This document shows, one piece after another, positions 5,357 to 5,589 of a stretch of DNA of 5,589 nucleotides (positions are counted from its first letter, which is position 1; the number at the start of each line of letters is the position of its first letter). Position numbers and translations under genes: made by a program. The DNA is taken from NCBI GenBank assembly GCA_025924495.1, contig JAICIG010000484.1, positions 1-5,589 of the forward strand, given 5' to 3'. A model generated the notes under the pieces. It saw only the letters and a program-made list of their open reading frames with translations, had not been told where the DNA came from and searched no databases. The stretch comes from Pirellulales bacterium. GTDB taxonomy: Bacteria > Planctomycetota > Planctomycetia > Pirellulales > JAICIG01.

Positions 5357-5589
5357 CTATTTCTGCTCTGCGCCTGCTCGGGCCCGCGCGATGGCGAAGT
5401 CGACGAGCTCCTGGCAGTGAAAAAAGCCTTCGTGGAAGTTGTGTCCTTGCCCTTCAACGATCGTCAGCGTGACGCCATCGCCGGCCCCGGCAGCTTCGTA
5501 CCGCCGCGCGAACTCGGCGGAGTTTTCTTGGAGAGGTACGACCTTGTCTTCATCGCCGTGAATGAAATAGGCCGGCACGCGCGCTTCCG
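5357..5589 (-). CDS. Alpha/beta hydrolase, C-terminal part (5' end outside window)
   Basis: The 76 visible residues are the C-terminal end of an alpha/beta-hydrolase fold enzyme of the dienelactone hydrolase / prolyl-oligopeptidase-like / esterase group; the substrate cannot be told. YFIHGDEDKVVPLQENSAEF has the GDxDxxVP signature carrying the catalytic acid, and VEGQGHNFHE carries the catalytic His about 35 residues later. The nucleophile Ser would lie to the right of the window. The frame is open through 5587, so the gene continues past the right edge; a GTG at 5578-5576 would give an improbably short protein starting just before the acid motif. It ends in TAG at 5357-5359, 318 bp before the next minus-strand gene, so it is probably a separate transcript. 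Confidence 0.85.
   Translation of the reverse strand, partial: EARVPAYFIHGDEDKVVPLQENSAEFARRYEAAGAGDGVTLTIVEGQGHNFHEGFFHCQELVDFAIARARAGAEQK

Noticed and set aside
5155..5472. Plus-strand reading from GTG with two CxxC pairs 20-odd residues apart, like a zinc ribbon.
   Set aside because: There is no Shine-Dalgarno sequence, it runs through the palindrome and then antisense to the well-supported hydrolase gene, and the part after the cysteines looks random. A chance pattern or a decayed fragment remains possible.

Overview
The window looks like a piece of a bacterial chromosome rich in small dispersed repeats, most likely from a planctomycete (Pirellulales-like). This is an inference from three things: the gene types (a RecA-like ATPase with a C-terminal helical tail, a tandem-domain universal stress protein, a small GGPxDG protein), loose gene spacing, and repeat families packed into gene boundaries. 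Hand-counted GC in sampled stretches is about 45% (1141-1260, inside the first gene), 68% (2161-2280) and 70% (4081-4140). No RNA gene, CRISPR array, transposase or integrase was seen.

Layout. Positions 3-1538 (+) hold the 3'-terminal part of an AAA+ ATPase gene; its reading frame runs open to the left edge. Positions 1539-1979 are non-coding and almost filled by repeats. Two diverged copies of a ~70-bp sequence (1609-1676 and 1861-1930) bracket a 141-bp element (1681-1821). That element ends in inverted 33-bp arms, each with an outer GTAG followed by a 3-nt-loop hairpin, which is the architecture of REP/REPIN elements. Positions 1980-3179 (+) encode a RecA-fold ATPase of the AAA_25 (RepA helicase-like) type, whose last ~50 codons lie in and between two inverted arrays of a 7-bp repeat.

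From 3208 onward all genes are on the minus strand and are read right to left: the 3' end of an alpha/beta hydrolase gene (5589-5357), a 318-bp gap with a 53-bp palindrome, an unknown 145-residue protein (5038-4601), a two-domain universal stress protein (4529-3570) and a 93-residue GGPFDG protein (3489-3208). The last three are spaced 71 and 80 bp apart, each has a visible Shine-Dalgarno sequence, and they may be one transcript. The RecA-like gene and the GGPFDG gene converge, with 28 bp between their stop codons, and both tails are encoded by heptamer repeats.

The genes do not form an evident single pathway. The stress-protein cluster is the only group with a plausible shared role. I do not see a complete new defence or metabolic system. 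The most noteworthy content is the repeat biology: three unrelated small repeat types in 5.6 kb, all at gene ends or in gaps, one of which has been absorbed into coding sequence.
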